Positions 1-10,806 of a DNA stretch of 64,000 bases are shown piece by piece (the first letter of the stretch is position 1; each line of letters begins with the position of its first letter). Source of the stretch: Megascapheus bottae (taxonomy: Eukaryota; Chordata; Mammalia; Rodentia; Geomyidae). The notes beneath the pieces were generated by a model, which saw nothing but the letters and a program-made list of their open reading frames with translations, was not told the DNA's origin and made no database searches. A program made the position numbers and the translations under genes. The stretch lies in assembly GCA_024803745.1 (NCBI GenBank), contig JANJXV010000016.1, positions 44,359,263 through 44,423,262 on the forward strand, given 5' to 3'.

Positions 1-84
1 AAGCCTCCTCGGAAGCCGCCGCGGCCTCCGGGCCCTCCCGCTGCACCGGCGTCGTCCGCCATTTGGTGTCTTCCCGGAGAAGAG
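1..84. other. GC-rich fragment at window edge, possible promoter/exon or retroviral leader
   Basis: The first ~60 bases are extremely GC-rich with many CpGs and stop abruptly at CCGCCATTTGG. The next stretch, from about 85, is AT-richer retroviral-type sequence. CCGCCATTT resembles a YY1-type core-promoter element. Alternatively, the TGGTG... that follows could be the primer-binding site of the retroviral element. The sequence is cut by the window edge, so neither reading can be settled. Confidence 0.3.
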
Positions 85-194
85 AATTAGACCAAGGGAC
101 CAAAGTCATTTTTGGAATATGTGACAGGATAATTAGGGGTATAGAAAAGAGTAAAAATTGCACTTGTGTTTCTTTTAAAATAAAGACGGGGGAG
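85..194 (+). mobile_element. 3' internal end of an endogenous retrovirus with polypurine tract
   Basis: This stretch shares a recognisable block with 13,966-14,060: GACCAAAGTCATTTTTGGA, then GACAGGATAA, then GCACTTGTG. It is therefore dispersed repeat sequence. It ends in a purine run, AAAGACGGGGGAGA, just before the LTR-like TGTTGGGG, as expected for the polypurine tract at the 3' end of a provirus. No coding frame survives; the 69-codon open frame over it has no recognisable domain. Confidence 0.5.
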
Positions 195-595
195 ATGTTG
201 GGGACTGACTGTGGGGTCAGTGACCTTGGACCCGCACAATTGAGTACACAAGGAAGTAAGCTCTTATCATGATTTTGGGCTGTGTCAATAGCTTCTCATT
301 TAACCTGTTTGGGACTTGATAGCTTCTCATTCAACCTATTTCAGACTTGATACTGTTTGTACGAATGTAGCCCCTGGCAGTTCCCTAGTTAAAAGATGTG
401 TATTTAAGATTGAGAACTGGAAATAAACTGGGCTATGGTCTTGGGCGACAGGCTTCTTAAGCTGTGGCTCCTGATTTGGGCTGTAGCCCTCCTGAACCCC
501 ATCTGTTTGTCTCTCTTCTAATTTTTCCTAGTCCTTGCCCCCTATTTCAGGAACCCCAATCTGCGAACCCTGGTTTGCTGCCGGCTGGCCCCGGC
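195..595 (+). mobile_element. LTR of an endogenous retrovirus
   Basis: An LTR-like segment of about 400 bp. It begins TGTTGGGG directly after a purine-rich tract. It has a TATA-like TATTTAAG near 401 and a polyadenylation signal AATAAA near 423, followed by pyrimidine-rich sequence, and plausibly ends in ...CCCCGGCA. A short internal duplication (GATAGCTTCTCATT, near 285 and 318) lies in the U3 part. The length suits a betaretrovirus-like or other short LTR. The family is not identified and the 3' boundary is approximate. Confidence 0.55.
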
Positions 596-862
596 AAAGG
601 GGCAATGGTGCTTATACGAGTAAAGTAAAGGACTGTTGGGTCATCTCCAGGGCAAAGGAAAATGGCTGGCTATCTACCATGTAAATCATCCACCAACCAC
701 AAGTATGTGGGTCAGAAAGTGAAAGTTCAAGCCAGAAGGAATCATTTGAGGGGGGAGGATTTGGTTACCATTGTTTTAGCATCAAGGCACCACTGAAAAC
801 AGATAGGCAAAGAAGAATCGTCTTAGTTTAAAGACAGAAATAAGTGAAAAAAGTGAGCAGAA
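596..862. other. Unique sequence, no gene seen
   Basis: No open frame of note, no repeat family and no RNA gene recognised between the LTR and the first SINE. Confidence 0.5.
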
Positions 863-1060
863 GGCCAGTAGTTTGGCCTAGAGGTAGAGTCCTTGCCTAC
901 TACAAATGAAGGCCTGGGTTCAATTCCTCGGTACCACATACATAGAAAAAAAGCCAGAAGTAGTGCTGTGGCTCAAATGGTAGAGCTCTAGCCTTGAGAA
1001 AGCCCAGGGATAGTGCTCAGGCCCTAAGTTCAATACTCAGGACTGGCAAAAAAAAAATAA
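863..1060 (+). mobile_element. ID-like tRNA-derived SINE (older copy)
   Basis: Starts GGCCAGTAGTTTGGCCTAG and carries the pol III B-box-like GGGTTCAATTCC. It then has the GAAGTAGTGCTGTGGCTCAAATGG middle part (split here as GAAGTAGTGCTG and TGGCTCAAATGG), the CAGGACTGGC end and an A-tail. It differs from the consensus of its neighbours at many sites, so it is older than copies such as 13,258-13,453. Confidence 0.85.
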
Positions 1061-1072
1061 TTTAAAAATTTG

Positions 1073-1272
1073 GGGCCAGGAACTTGGCCTAGTGGTTAAA
1101 GTGCTTGCCTAGCAAGCACGAAGACCCGGGTTCGATTCCTTGGTACCATATATATAGAAAAAAGCTGGAAGTGGTGCTGAGGCTCAAGTGGTAGAGTTCT
1201 AGCCTTGAGAAAGTCCAAGGACAGTGCTCAGGCCCTGAGCTCAAGCCCAGGACTGGCAAAAAAAAAAAAAAA
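1073..1272 (+). mobile_element. ID-like SINE in tandem with the preceding copy
   Basis: A near-consensus copy with CCCGGGTTCGATTCC as B-box region, CAGGACTGGC at the end and an A-tail. The sequence AAAAGTGAGCAG occurs just before the first copy (near 849) and again just after this one (near 1269). The pair therefore sits between one target-site duplication. Confidence 0.85.
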
Positions 1273-1282
1273 GTGAGCAGCC

Positions 1283-1782
1283 TGTCCAACAGATGAAGCA
1301 TTTATCTTTCTAATACACAAAGGTGAACACGTTCCTAAGAAACCCCAAGAGGGAAGTATGCAAAATACACAAGCCATTTGCCCCCAGAAGTAAGCAGACA
1401 AATGGTCAAAGGCTGTGTGGAAGGTTCTCAGGTTTAATTTCCTAGACAAATGCAGAATAAATTTTATCTATCTGATTGGCTAATCCCACAGGTCTATGCT
1501 TTGATACTGCTAATTCCACATATAAGAACCTGCTTTCAAAAAAGCTCAACACACGCAAAGACTCTCATTTTCAGTATGTGGCTGTATGCTGAGCTGCACT
1601 GAAGTCCTCAAGGGTGAGAATTTAGAGAGGTGAATGAACTGTCATCTACCGTGGAGTTTGACAGCGTTTCACACAGGAAGGGAGCGTCACAGAGTGGAGC
1701 ACAGGAGCATTCTTGTGCTCAGGACGAGCACACTGAAGTCCATACAGGTTTCTATATGTTATCACACAGGCACACCTGTGCA

Positions 1783-1784
<2 letters not shown>
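1283..1784. other. Unique sequence, no gene seen
   Basis: Nothing recognised between the SINE pair and the (TG)n repeat. Open frames overlapping the repeat are low-complexity (Cys-Val or Thr-His runs) and are not genes. Confidence 0.5.

Positions 1785-1825
<41 letters not shown>
1785..1825. repeat. (TG)n microsatellite
   Basis: About 20 uninterrupted TG dinucleotides, flanked by CACACG and ACACACGCACATG. Confidence 0.95.
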
Positions 1826-1827
<2 letters not shown>

Positions 1828-1976
1828 ACACGCACATGTGCACACAATCTACTTCTGGATAAACGGCCACAATCGGTAAGGACATGCAGGTGTTTGTGCC
1901 TACAGGTTTGTCTCATGGTTACCTTTAGCACTGGATTACTCGTAGATACTTTTCTTAAAATGAAAAAAAAAAATCA

Positions 1977-2196
1977 AGCTGGGTGCAGTGGCTCACGCCT
2001 GTAATCCCAGCTACTCCAGAGGCTGAGATCTGAGGATCAAGGTTCAAAGCCAGCCCAGGCACAAAAGGACCTGAGACTTTTATCTCCAATTAACCACCAG
2101 AAAATGGCAAATGGGGCTGTGTCTCAAGGGGTAGGGTGATAGACGAGCTGAAGAGCTCAGGAACAGCACCCAGGCCCAAAGTTCAAACCCCATGAT

Positions 2197-2238
<42 letters not shown>
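1977..2238 (+). mobile_element. B1-ID dimeric SINE ending in a (CA)n tract
   Basis: The left part, GGCTCACGCCTGTAATCC then CTGAGATCTGAGGATCAAGG, is 7SL/B1-like. The right part, GGGGCTGTGTCTCAAGGGG ... GCCCAAAGTTCAAACCCC, is ID/tRNA-like. The usual A-rich tail is replaced by (CA)n at about 2,199-2,238, a common fate of SINE tails. Confidence 0.85.
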
Positions 2239-2241
<3 letters not shown>

Positions 2242-3550
2242 AAGTGCAAATACTTTCAAAATGTCAGGGGTTACAGACATTTCTTATAACTGGATATCTA
2301 CAGCCAGTTCTCCTGGCTCTGCTGACCGGGTGCCTGCCCCAGCCCCTGCCTGCCCTAGTTCCTGATTTTTGCATGAATGGATGGGCTGGGAACCTTACGG
2401 ATGTCCCTTGGTGGTGATGGGGGGGCTGTAGGTGTGGCTCTCAGGACCCCCACTCCGCTCTGCTGCCCTCTGGGCGTCAGTGCTACAGGGTAACCTCTGG
2501 TCTATTCTTATGCAGAAGAATAAAGGCCAGCAGCAGCTTACAGGAGCCCAACTATGAGTTCCATGGCTTGGTTGGTCATTTATAACAAGGAGGCCTGAGA
2601 CAAGAGGCTCCCTTGCTAAGCCAGGGAAATGTGGCCAGACATCAGCTAGCCAAGACTCCTTGCAAGACAGCCCCACACTGCCTGTCCCCTCTGAGGTCCA
2701 TGCCCCCACCCTGCCCTCGGGCTCCTCCCTTCCTCCTCCTGTTGCTCTTGCAGCAGCACAGGGAGGGAGCAGCCTTCTTGTTCTAGCTGTCTGTCACAGA
2801 GTCAGGCATCTGCTCCACTCACTGGGACCAAGTGGCTGAGCCGTGCTTGGTCAGAGTCTGGGGGTGGATGGTCATCAGGTGAAGTGACCAGTCCAGTGGT
2901 CTCTCCATGGCCCCTTGAGGTATGTGAGCTGAGTCAAGGCAGGACGGGGTGGGCAGGAGGGTGAGATCCCCGGCTGTAAAGATGGTGATCTTTCTCTGCT
3001 CCCAGGGCACAGTGCTTGGATCTGGAGATGGGAGGCCTGGAAACCCACACCCAGATCAAAGCACGACGCTTGGAAGCCCCCCTCCCCCTCCCGGCTAAGG
3101 GTGGGCCTGGCCCGGCCTTGATCAAGGCCAAGACAGAAACTCTCCAGGCCATAAAAGACGCATTCTGACATGGAAGTCTTGCTCCTTTTAGCTGTGAAAT
3201 CATTCACCTACGTTAATCCAGGACTAGCCTCTCTGTGTCTCATGGGCCTTCAGATTCTGCCTCTCCACCCCCAACCCCAGCCCCGTGGCACTTTCTACCC
3301 TGTCCAGCCAGCACCTGGGTCCTCGCTGTGTGCTGTGCATTCTCACGGCAGATGACCCACGGTTTCTGCTTCTCATTGTGGAGAGCCCGTGGCTGGGAGA
3401 ATGTCTCACCTGCGGTGGGAGAGCCAGCATTCCTCTTGCAGGCTCAGTGCACTCTGGGTTTGTGGTTTTTGAAGATTTGTCCATTTCATACTCTCCATTC
3501 ACGATAGTAATCACAATAACAACAACCATGTTTTAAAAATTCAAAAATCG

Positions 3551-3600
3551 TGCTGGGGCTTGAACCTAGAGCCTTATGAATGCTATGCAAGTTGTGTGTC
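3551..3600 (-). mobile_element. Worn tRNA-derived SINE fragment
   Basis: GGGGCTTGAACCTAGAGCC followed by ATGAATGCTATGCAAG resembles the reverse complement of the tRNA-like head (B-box and A-box area) of the intact ID-like copies in this window. It is short and diverged. Confidence 0.45.
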
Positions 3601-4260
3601 CTTAATGCTTTTTAAATGTGAGCAATGAATACATAGTTTTCACAGGAGAGGTGAAAGCTAGCATAAAAATGCTTTGTACTAACCATGCGTAGAGAAAATG
3701 ATAGCGGCCTCCAGATGTAAAGTGTGACCTAGTTCTTCAAAAGAAAAGAATAACTCCTGACACCTTCCAAGCTGCCGGGTGGCAGCAGAAGCCAGGCTGG
3801 GTGTGTGCAGCTGACAGGAGCGGGCACGCAGACCAGACCCTTCCCTCCATAGCTGGCTTCATTAGGTGTAATAATTCATTTAACACTCCATGTGCAGGTC
3901 CTTTATTGACAAATGCTTGTTCAAGGCATGGCAGTTAGAATGATTTCATTTGGTTTGAATAATTATTTGAGGATATTTAAAATATTTAATGACCCGGGGG
4001 GGGTACCAGAGTGGACAGAATGGCCGCAGAGCCTGCTCTGCCAGGTGGAAAGGGTGAAACTGCCATTTCAGAGGGCCCTGGCCCCAGACATGACATGCTT
4101 GGTAGGTGAGGATGGCATAAGAATGGAGACTGGACTTCCTCTATGGTGGGAAGGATTTTGATTTGTGTACTCCATGGAGCACTTTCTACTTCCAATGGAC
4201 CTATGAGTTGGTTTTTTTTTAGTTATTGTTTTGTTTTTGCTTTTTGTTCGTTGGTTTTTT

Positions 4261-4330
4261 CATTGTGGGACTGAACCCATGGAGACGCCCAGGTATTCGG
4301 CAAACACTCTGGCTCCAGCTAGGCCCCAGC
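4261..4330 (-). mobile_element. Worn tRNA-derived SINE fragment
   Basis: GGGACTGAACCCATGGAGAC then TTCGGCAAACACTCTGGC matches the inverted tRNA-like head of rodent ID/B2-type SINEs, after a T-rich stretch at 4,210-4,260. The copy is old and partial. Confidence 0.45.
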
Positions 4331-5219
4331 CTGACATGCTGGCGCTTAGTGTGAAGTCTGTCAGCGAGGCTCTGAGGAGAAGGGCACGATTTTGGAAGGG
4401 GTGTGCGTCTTGGGTCTTTCTGCGACATCCCGTAACGCGATGGTATCTGGGCCTGGGGACTTGAATAAAAGCCCGCCTGTCTCCGGCGCCATCGACCTGC
4501 GCTCCCGGGGCTTTTTCGTGGAGCGGACCACACTGGAGCCACCCGTGGCCTTTGTATAGAGTGATGTGGACATGCTCAGTCGTGAGAATCCGCTGCCCCT
4601 CCATCCCAGCCCGACAGACCGATAAGACAGACCAGGCTCTTTCTTCACTGTTTCCATTCACACTGTACCAACATGTTCAAGACACTTATGCTGCCAAAGA
4701 AAGAATTGCCTTGTAAAGTCACCCACTGTCCCTACCTGCTGACCCAGAGGCCAGGAGCTCCCCATACAATTTCTAAGGGATTGCACCAAGTGACTTCAGG
4801 CCCCCCCACAACCCCCCAGTCTTTCAGAGCCACAGCCGCAAGGACTGGGTGCAGATTCTCCCAGGGGCTGGTTTGTTCTGACCCCTTCCTCCAACTGCCA
4901 GCAGAGAAACTTTGCCCCCTCTCTCCTGCTGTTGGTTACCTCAGGGGCTTGGGCGTTGTGCTGGGCACTGGATGTTGTGTTTCTTTGTTTTGCAGCACAA
5001 GTTGTGCCCCTCAGCTTTTCCGTGCACAGAGCTGGGAAACGTGCTCATTCTGGAACCAGCCTTCACCCATCCGAGGGAACTCAGGACCGGGCCGGTCCTC
5101 ACCCCGACAGTTTGCCTCTGGATTGTGTAGGTCATTCCTGAAGAAATTAGTGCCACTTTATCATAGCTCTGTAATCAGCACAATCATCGATTAGATGCCA
5201 TCACATCTACCAGGCCTTT

Positions 5220-5445
5220 TCGTCCACCTCTCTCCCAAGCCGCTGTCCTCCAGCTGTCCTTCCTCTCCCCCCCTCCTCCCTCCTCCAATTCATTTATCCA
5301 TATAGTCTTATAGTCTTCCTTCCTCCTGCCTCTCTCTCTCTCTCCTCCCCTCTGTCTACCTACCCACCCAAGTATCTATCGTCTATCTATCTATCTATGT
5401 ATCTATCTATCAATTGATTGATCTACCTACCCACCTATCTGTCTT
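5220..5445. repeat. Pyrimidine-rich tract and (CTAT)n microsatellite
   Basis: Runs of CTCTCC, CCTTCC and CTACC grade into CTATCTAT repeats at about 5,371-5,415. This is simple-sequence DNA with no coding sense. Confidence 0.8.
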
Positions 5446-5454
5446 GTTAATTTT

Positions 5455-5575
5455 TTGAAATGGGGGTCTCAAGTCCTAGCACAAGCTGGCTAAGAATTCT
5501 CTATGTAGCCCCAACTAATGTCAACTCTAGATCCTCCAGCCTCTGCCTCTCAAGTGCTAGGATTTCAATCATTCT
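5455..5575 (-). mobile_element. Old B1 SINE
   Basis: GGGGGTCTCAAGTCCTAGC, TCTCTATGTAGCCCCAACTA, CTCCAGCCTCTGCCTCTCAA and GTGCTAGGATTTCAATC follow the reverse complement of rodent B1 (7SL-derived) in order. It is diverged and lacks a clear tail. Confidence 0.7.
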
Positions 5576-8500
5576 CTACTCTCCCGTTCATCTTTTAGCC
5601 TTCTTGATGGGCTGCTCTGTATCCTGAGACTTAGAGGTGCTGACACAATCCCTGTCTCGAAAGCATTGAAAAAAAAAAAAGCAATCTTGAGTTCATAATT
5701 TACTCATGTTGTGGTGTTCTTTCGTGAATCACTGCCACTTAGCCATGCTCTGCTTTAAGTAAGTAGCAAGATTAAAAAGTAAACAACAAAGCTGTCATCA
5801 GCTTTGTTTGAATAATTTACTGTTGTTTTCATAGTGATTAAAACTGAGAAATTACATTCGATTGTAACGACTCGAAGGTCTTCTGAGAAACCATTATCTG
5901 AGTGCTCTATTCTGATGTGTGGAGCCCCAATCTCCAATGAAATCGCACTGAGAGGTGGAGCTTTGTGGGTCTGTGCTTGGTTTCCAGAGACAGACACTGC
6001 CCTCTAAAGGGGGTGGAACCAGCTTCCTGGCCTTCTGCCATACAAGGGCACAGATGGCGCCGAAAACTATGACCAGGAAATCAGTGCTTGTAAGTTACCT
6101 GGTATGGAGCATTTTGTTCTAACAGCTCTGACCACATGACCCTCTCCCAAACATCCTTTTGTTGTTTAAACATGAGTAGTATTGCCGTAGAGTCCATAAC
6201 ATGGTATGTACAGTAAAACAATACTGAGTAAAAAATATTCTCCTAGTGTGAAATCTTCTATTCACCATGTCACAAAATTCAACATTATATATATATATAT
6301 TTAATGTGCTAAACTTAAAGCATTAAATTGTTTAACTCAAAGGAAAAAAAAGATGGCTCTCTGCATATCTAGCCCTCCCTTCTTTCCTTCTGTTTCCCTC
6401 CCTCTCTTTTTCACCCTCTGTTTCTTTCCCCTGTCTTGCCTTTTGTTTCTCTCCTTTTCTCTTCTCCCTGCTCCTTTCCTGCGTAGCTATGGTTGTAATG
6501 ATTCCAGGAAAATCACCATCTTCCTGCATTTGATACATTGAGTATTGAGTGGCTGGCGTTTTAAGGAATCCTGGACCCCTGTCTCCTTCTGGAGCCCCGG
6601 AAGGGCTCTCTGGGCACCCTCTGGAAGCTGCTTGTGTTCTTCTGTACTCTCTCATTCCCAGCCACCTCCCTACACTCTCATCTTGGGAGAAATTCAGAGG
6701 TTTGTGCAAAAACAGACTCCATGGGGCATGAGGTTAATGTTAAAGCCAGATATGTGCCCTTTTTGTTGCCTGTAGTCAATATGAGAGGATGTCTTTTAAT
6801 TAGAGAAAATGAGATTTTTGAAGATAATTTTTGTACACAAATATTGAGATGATCTCTTCACCCTTTGAAGAGCTGCACAACATGGAAATTCCCTTATTTC
6901 TGAGATGATTTATTTGTCATTCGCATAACAACTTTATCCTTCCCAGCAATTTCTAATGTATTAAGTTGCTATAAACACACCTAGAGAGTTGATCTAGTCA
7001 GTGTATTTGTCATTTATAAATGCCTCTAAGTCAGGGATCTGTGAGTGTGACCTCAAAAGCCCCTGTGAGGCATTATTTTGGAGATTTCTGTCACCTTAAC
7101 ACCTTTCCTTCAGCAGCTTCCCCGAACCACATCCACAAGACCTGAGTCTCAGGATGCCTTCTGTCCCCTGGGGATGGCTGTTTGCTGTTGTCACCTTGGA
7201 AAGATGGCCTGTTCTGAAAACCACCATTAAAATGCTCCACGTGGAGATCCAGAGCAGGGGCTGTCACCAGGGACCTGCCTTGGTCCTGGTCCCTGCCTGA
7301 GGGAGGGAGGCAGCGTTGATCCCTCCAGGAAGTGGGTGGCACAGAGTGGTGGGGGCCTGGATGGGTTCTGTGTTCACCACGGCGGTCATGGGGTGTGCTA
7401 CACGGGAGGGGCATCTCTCCTGCAGCCACCTCCACGGGACGCCCCACAGGCAGAGGAGCCTCTGCACACAGTCCCCCAGCAGGGACAGCAGCTAGGGCAG
7501 CCTCCACTGCACCCTGTCTCTGCTGAACCCCTTCTCCGCTGGACTCCATCTCCTTATGCCCCACCATCTCTGCTGCTCCCTGCCCTTCGTCCCACAATCT
7601 CAGTCACTAGCAGGCAACCCCACCAGCTGCTATGTAGCACATTGTGGTCTCTGGGTGGAATATTTAAATATTTACACTGTGTAAGTTTAAACTTCTCACC
7701 GCATCTCACAACCTATTCTCTGGCTGGGTGAAAATAGGTCTGCGATACTGAACCCAGATGTCAGGAGGTGGGGGGGACCCAGGTCTCGGGGCCTGGCTTG
7801 GCCTCACGCTGCGTCTGCTTCCCAGGCCCCTCCTGCCTGCCCTGGCTCCTTTCTTACAAGCAGTTGATGTGGCTTAGACACAGCTGGCCTCTGCAAAGGG
7901 GATGGTGGGTGACAGGTGGTGTGACGACATCCTTCGGAGAGCGGCACCACCCCTGGTGACGTCCCCACCCAGGACTGGACCCCAAGTCTTTTTGTCCTGG
8001 CCTAGACCTCCAGGGACAAAGCCTGGGTCTCAGGCTCCAGAGGAGGCAGCTCCGCCCCAGGCCTGCACCAACCACTCCCTCACGGGAAGCGTTCTGTTTT
8101 GTTTGAAGTAACTCATTTTTATTCTTCAGTTTTCTACTAGACGAGTGATTTCTGAGACACTCATTAAGCAAAATACACGGTGATTAACAATACATCTGCG
8201 GTTTCCTTTCCTATTTGTATTTTTAGTTAAACAAATATGTGTGGATATATGTGTGTGGATATATACATACATACATGCATGCGTGCATGCATACATGCAT
8301 ACATACCTAAACACATACATGCATGCGTACATGTTCTTAGGTTTCTGGGTGACTATGCAAAAATATTTTTACAGTTGTGGTAAATTGTAACAAAAAGTGT
8401 GTAGGGATTTTTTTTACTTTCTTTTTTCTTCTATATTTTTTATCTCCCTCCCTCTCTCCCTCCCCCATCCCTTCTTCCCTCCCTCTCTTCCCTAGGGCAG

Positions 8501-9786
8501 GAGAATGCCCCCAGGCGCTCTGCACTGTATTTCCAATCCTCATCTGACCATTTTGAAGCAGATCTAAGCTTGCTGGCATTCATCACATTTCCATTATTGT
8601 ATGTGTCCACCACTTCCTTCCAATTCCAAACCTTACTCATCATTTCAAAGGTTAGCTTTCGGCTTCATAAATTAGGAGAGGAGGGGATGAGAAGCAAGCG
8701 GACATGGGCACCCTCTGGATGAATTTGCCATGAAAGGGAGGATTTGGGATTTTGCGGGCAGGGCCCTGTCCTGAGCTCACTGCGGAGCCCTGGCTTAGAG
8801 CTCCAGCCCACCACAATGGCACCAAGCCCCCTGTCTCATTTCCAAGCTGCCCCTCTCTTCTCTGGTCACATCACATCCGCATTTGGGGGCTTTCATGGGC
8901 CTGTAGTGGCCGCCAGTGTTTTCCATTCAGTTTTATTTTTCATAAATTGCTCTATCGAACATAAAACAAAATGCTCAGAACCACATGACTTGCCCAGTAG
9001 TACATGACTTCAAATCATAAAAGCTGGTACAATGTTTTTTTCTTTAGACTGGGAAATGTATTTATTTTGGCCATAAATGAAGAATGAATAGCCCCTGGCC
9101 TTGGGCGGGGTCCAGCCCCAGTCCTGTCATGGGTGACATTCAGGGGACAGGTTTCCAATCCAGGCCGCCTCCTCTGAGCCTGGATGGCAGTGGCCTGTTG
9201 GACACCCCACTTGCAAGCGTCCTGACAGTGACAGCTACCCACTGAGACAGACTTGGGGGGACTGCAGACTGAGGCTGGCTGCTTCCCAGCCAGGACTGGG
9301 AGGGCGGTGCCTCTGGATGCATCTGTAGCTATGGCAACAGTGGATAACAGGGAAAGCATGATACCTAAGTCCTGCCCTCTCCAGTTGCTCAGCACCACTG
9401 GGGGTTTGCGTGGGTTACACACTGGGGACCAAGCCCCGAGTCAGAGGAATATGAGCTCTGCAGGGAGAGTACGTGCTTCGTATGTACACACGCATGCACA
9501 CACGTGTGTGCTGTTTTAGAGCAGAGGACTGAAGTCTGAGGAAGTGGAGTGTTACATCACAAGCACTGGCTCATGCCTGACTTTGCCTGTGAACTCCAGT
9601 GCAGTCCAGGCCGGGCCCTTACTGTGTCATCACGGAGGGAGAAGACAGACGTGCCATTCCCCGAGGCTAAGGAGAACACATCTCCTCAATGCCTGCTCTG
9701 CAGGCCACGCCTCCTGGAGAACCCCTCCTGACCAGCCGGCCAGCCCTTGAGCAGGAAACAGTCCCCAGGGCCTCCGTATCCACAGA
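5576..9786. other. Intergenic sequence, no gene seen
   Basis: Unique DNA with small simple repeats only: (TA)n at 6,286-6,301, a pyrimidine-rich tract at 6,365-6,480, (ATGC/ATAC)n at 8,257-8,333 and (CCCT)n at 8,440-8,495. Open frames over the pyrimidine tracts encode Ser/Phe/Leu- or Arg/Glu-rich runs and are not credible proteins. No exon with clean splice signals was recognised. Confidence 0.5.
8257..8333. repeat. (ATAC/ATGC)n simple repeat
   Basis: Alternating ACATACAT and GCATGCAT units. The 68-codon minus-strand frame of Met-Tyr-Val-Cys repeats over it is an artefact. Confidence 0.9.
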
Positions 9787-9823
9787 TCCTTCCTTCCTTC
9801 CTTCCTTCCTTCCTTCCTTCCTT
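9787..9823. repeat. (TTCC)n microsatellite abutting a SINE tail
   Basis: About nine TTCC units followed by TTTTTTCTTTCTTTTTT, directly upstream of a minus-strand SINE. It looks like an expanded A-tail (T-rich on this strand). Confidence 0.9.
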
Positions 9824-9833
9824 TTTTCTTTCT

Positions 9834-10003
9834 TTTTTGCCAGCGCCGGGGCATTGTCCAGGAGCTGCTTTTGCTCAAGGCTAGCATTCTACCATTTGAG
9901 CCATCGTGCCACTTCTGCCTTTTTCAGGTTATGGGGTACTGATGAATCAAGGGCTTCATGCATGTTACGCAAGCATGCCACCACTAAGCCACCTTCCCAA
10001 CCC
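9834..10003 (-). mobile_element. ID-like SINE
   Basis: Reading in reverse: TTTTTTGCCAGCGCCGGGGC, then GCTCAAGGCTAGCATTCTAC, then TGAGCCATCGTGCCACTTCT and GCTTCATGCATGTTACGC. This is the same order as the intact copies, but diverged. Confidence 0.8.
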
Positions 10004-10297
10004 ATCTCTTCATCGCCCTTTGACTGAGAGAAATACATAGAAATTCTGCAGAAGTCAATCCCCTAGCACAGCATGGACTCACGTACACGGGAGCACAGAG
10101 CCTGCTCGTGGTAAGACACCTGTCTTCTCAATTCCCAGCCACGAGTACGAGTTGCCTGGGAAAGGCAGGCCTGGGAAACCAGCAGCCTGCTCTGCTGTGG
10201 TCCAGGGCTTCTGCGGAAGGAGCCCCGAGTACTCAGACCACCCCTGCTGCTGAGATAAAAACGGAAGCCGCCTCCAAACAACCGGAAAAAGTCTGAT
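10004..10297. other. Sequence upstream of the gag remnant, no gene seen
   Basis: If the gag remnant is intact at its 5' side, this is where its LTR and leader should lie. I see no clear TATA, AATAAA or primer-binding site, so the 5' part is either lost or too worn to recognise. Confidence 0.4.
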
Positions 10298-10298
10298 A

Positions 10299-10559
10299 TT
10301 GTTGGCACCTTGGTTGAATATTCTGGTTGCCATTTTTGTGTTGACCGTCCATGTCGGATCCCTTGTTGGGTGTTTCTCTACACCGCCTGATAGGAAAATG
10401 GGTCATATAGGGAGTGAGGAGCTCGCAACGCCCCTAAACCTTATCCTCCAACGTTTTAAGGATTTCCAAGACAAGGCCGCCCAGTCGGGTGACAAAGTTT
10501 ACCCAGGAAAACTTAAAATGTTCTGCCAGCTGGAATGGCCCACTTTCTTTACAAGATGA
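10299..10559 (+). pseudogene. Gammaretrovirus-like gag fragment (leader plus matrix start)
   Basis: An 86-codon open frame whose second half, from the ATG at 10,398, looks like the N-terminus of a gammaretroviral Gag matrix domain. It has Met-Gly at the start (myristoylation-type glycine), then ATPLNLILQRFKDFQDKA, a basic stretch, and FCQLEWPTF before a stop at 10,557. In gammaretroviruses this domain carries Gag to the plasma membrane. The upstream in-frame part (10,299-10,397) is hydrophobic and may be leader sequence read through. The frame ends after about 53 Gag residues. Proline-coding C-runs at 10,673-10,700, preceded by acidic codons, suggest that worn later gag continues to about 10,800. 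Capsid and nucleocapsid are not seen, so this cannot be a working gene. Confidence 0.7.
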
Positions 10560-10806
10560 CCACCAAAGGAACCTTCCCCTGCTTCACAAAAAACTGTTTC
10601 TCTCCCTCTAAGGCAGGTCACATCTTCAGGATCAGAAAAGGAGGAGAAAGTGGAGTCTGACTTGGAGAACTCGCGCCCCCCCCCCGCCCCCCGCCCCCCC
10701 TTGTCTGTCCCTCCCAAAGTTTTGTGTTTGGTGTGTATAAAGAGATGAGCCAAGCGGCATCCACGGAGGATCTTCCCCTAGACTTGGTTTTGCAATGTCT
10801 TGGGAG

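Larger units (their letters stand above)
2239..5219. other. Intergenic sequence with only worn repeat fragments
   Basis: Mostly unique, moderately GC-rich DNA. No reading frame looks coding: the longest frames overlap on both strands and have no domain or homologue I recognise. Two worn tRNA-SINE fragments (near 3,551 and 4,261) are listed separately. Confidence 0.5.

Noticed and set aside
1073..1272. tRNA gene call on the ID-like SINEs
   Set aside because: They have B-box-like GGTTCGATTCC, but the body and A-tail are those of a SINE, many copies exist, and no cloverleaf with a proper acceptor stem is evident.
1630..2004. 124-codon frame with Cys-Val repeats
   Set aside because: Created by the (TG)n microsatellite and the following SINE.
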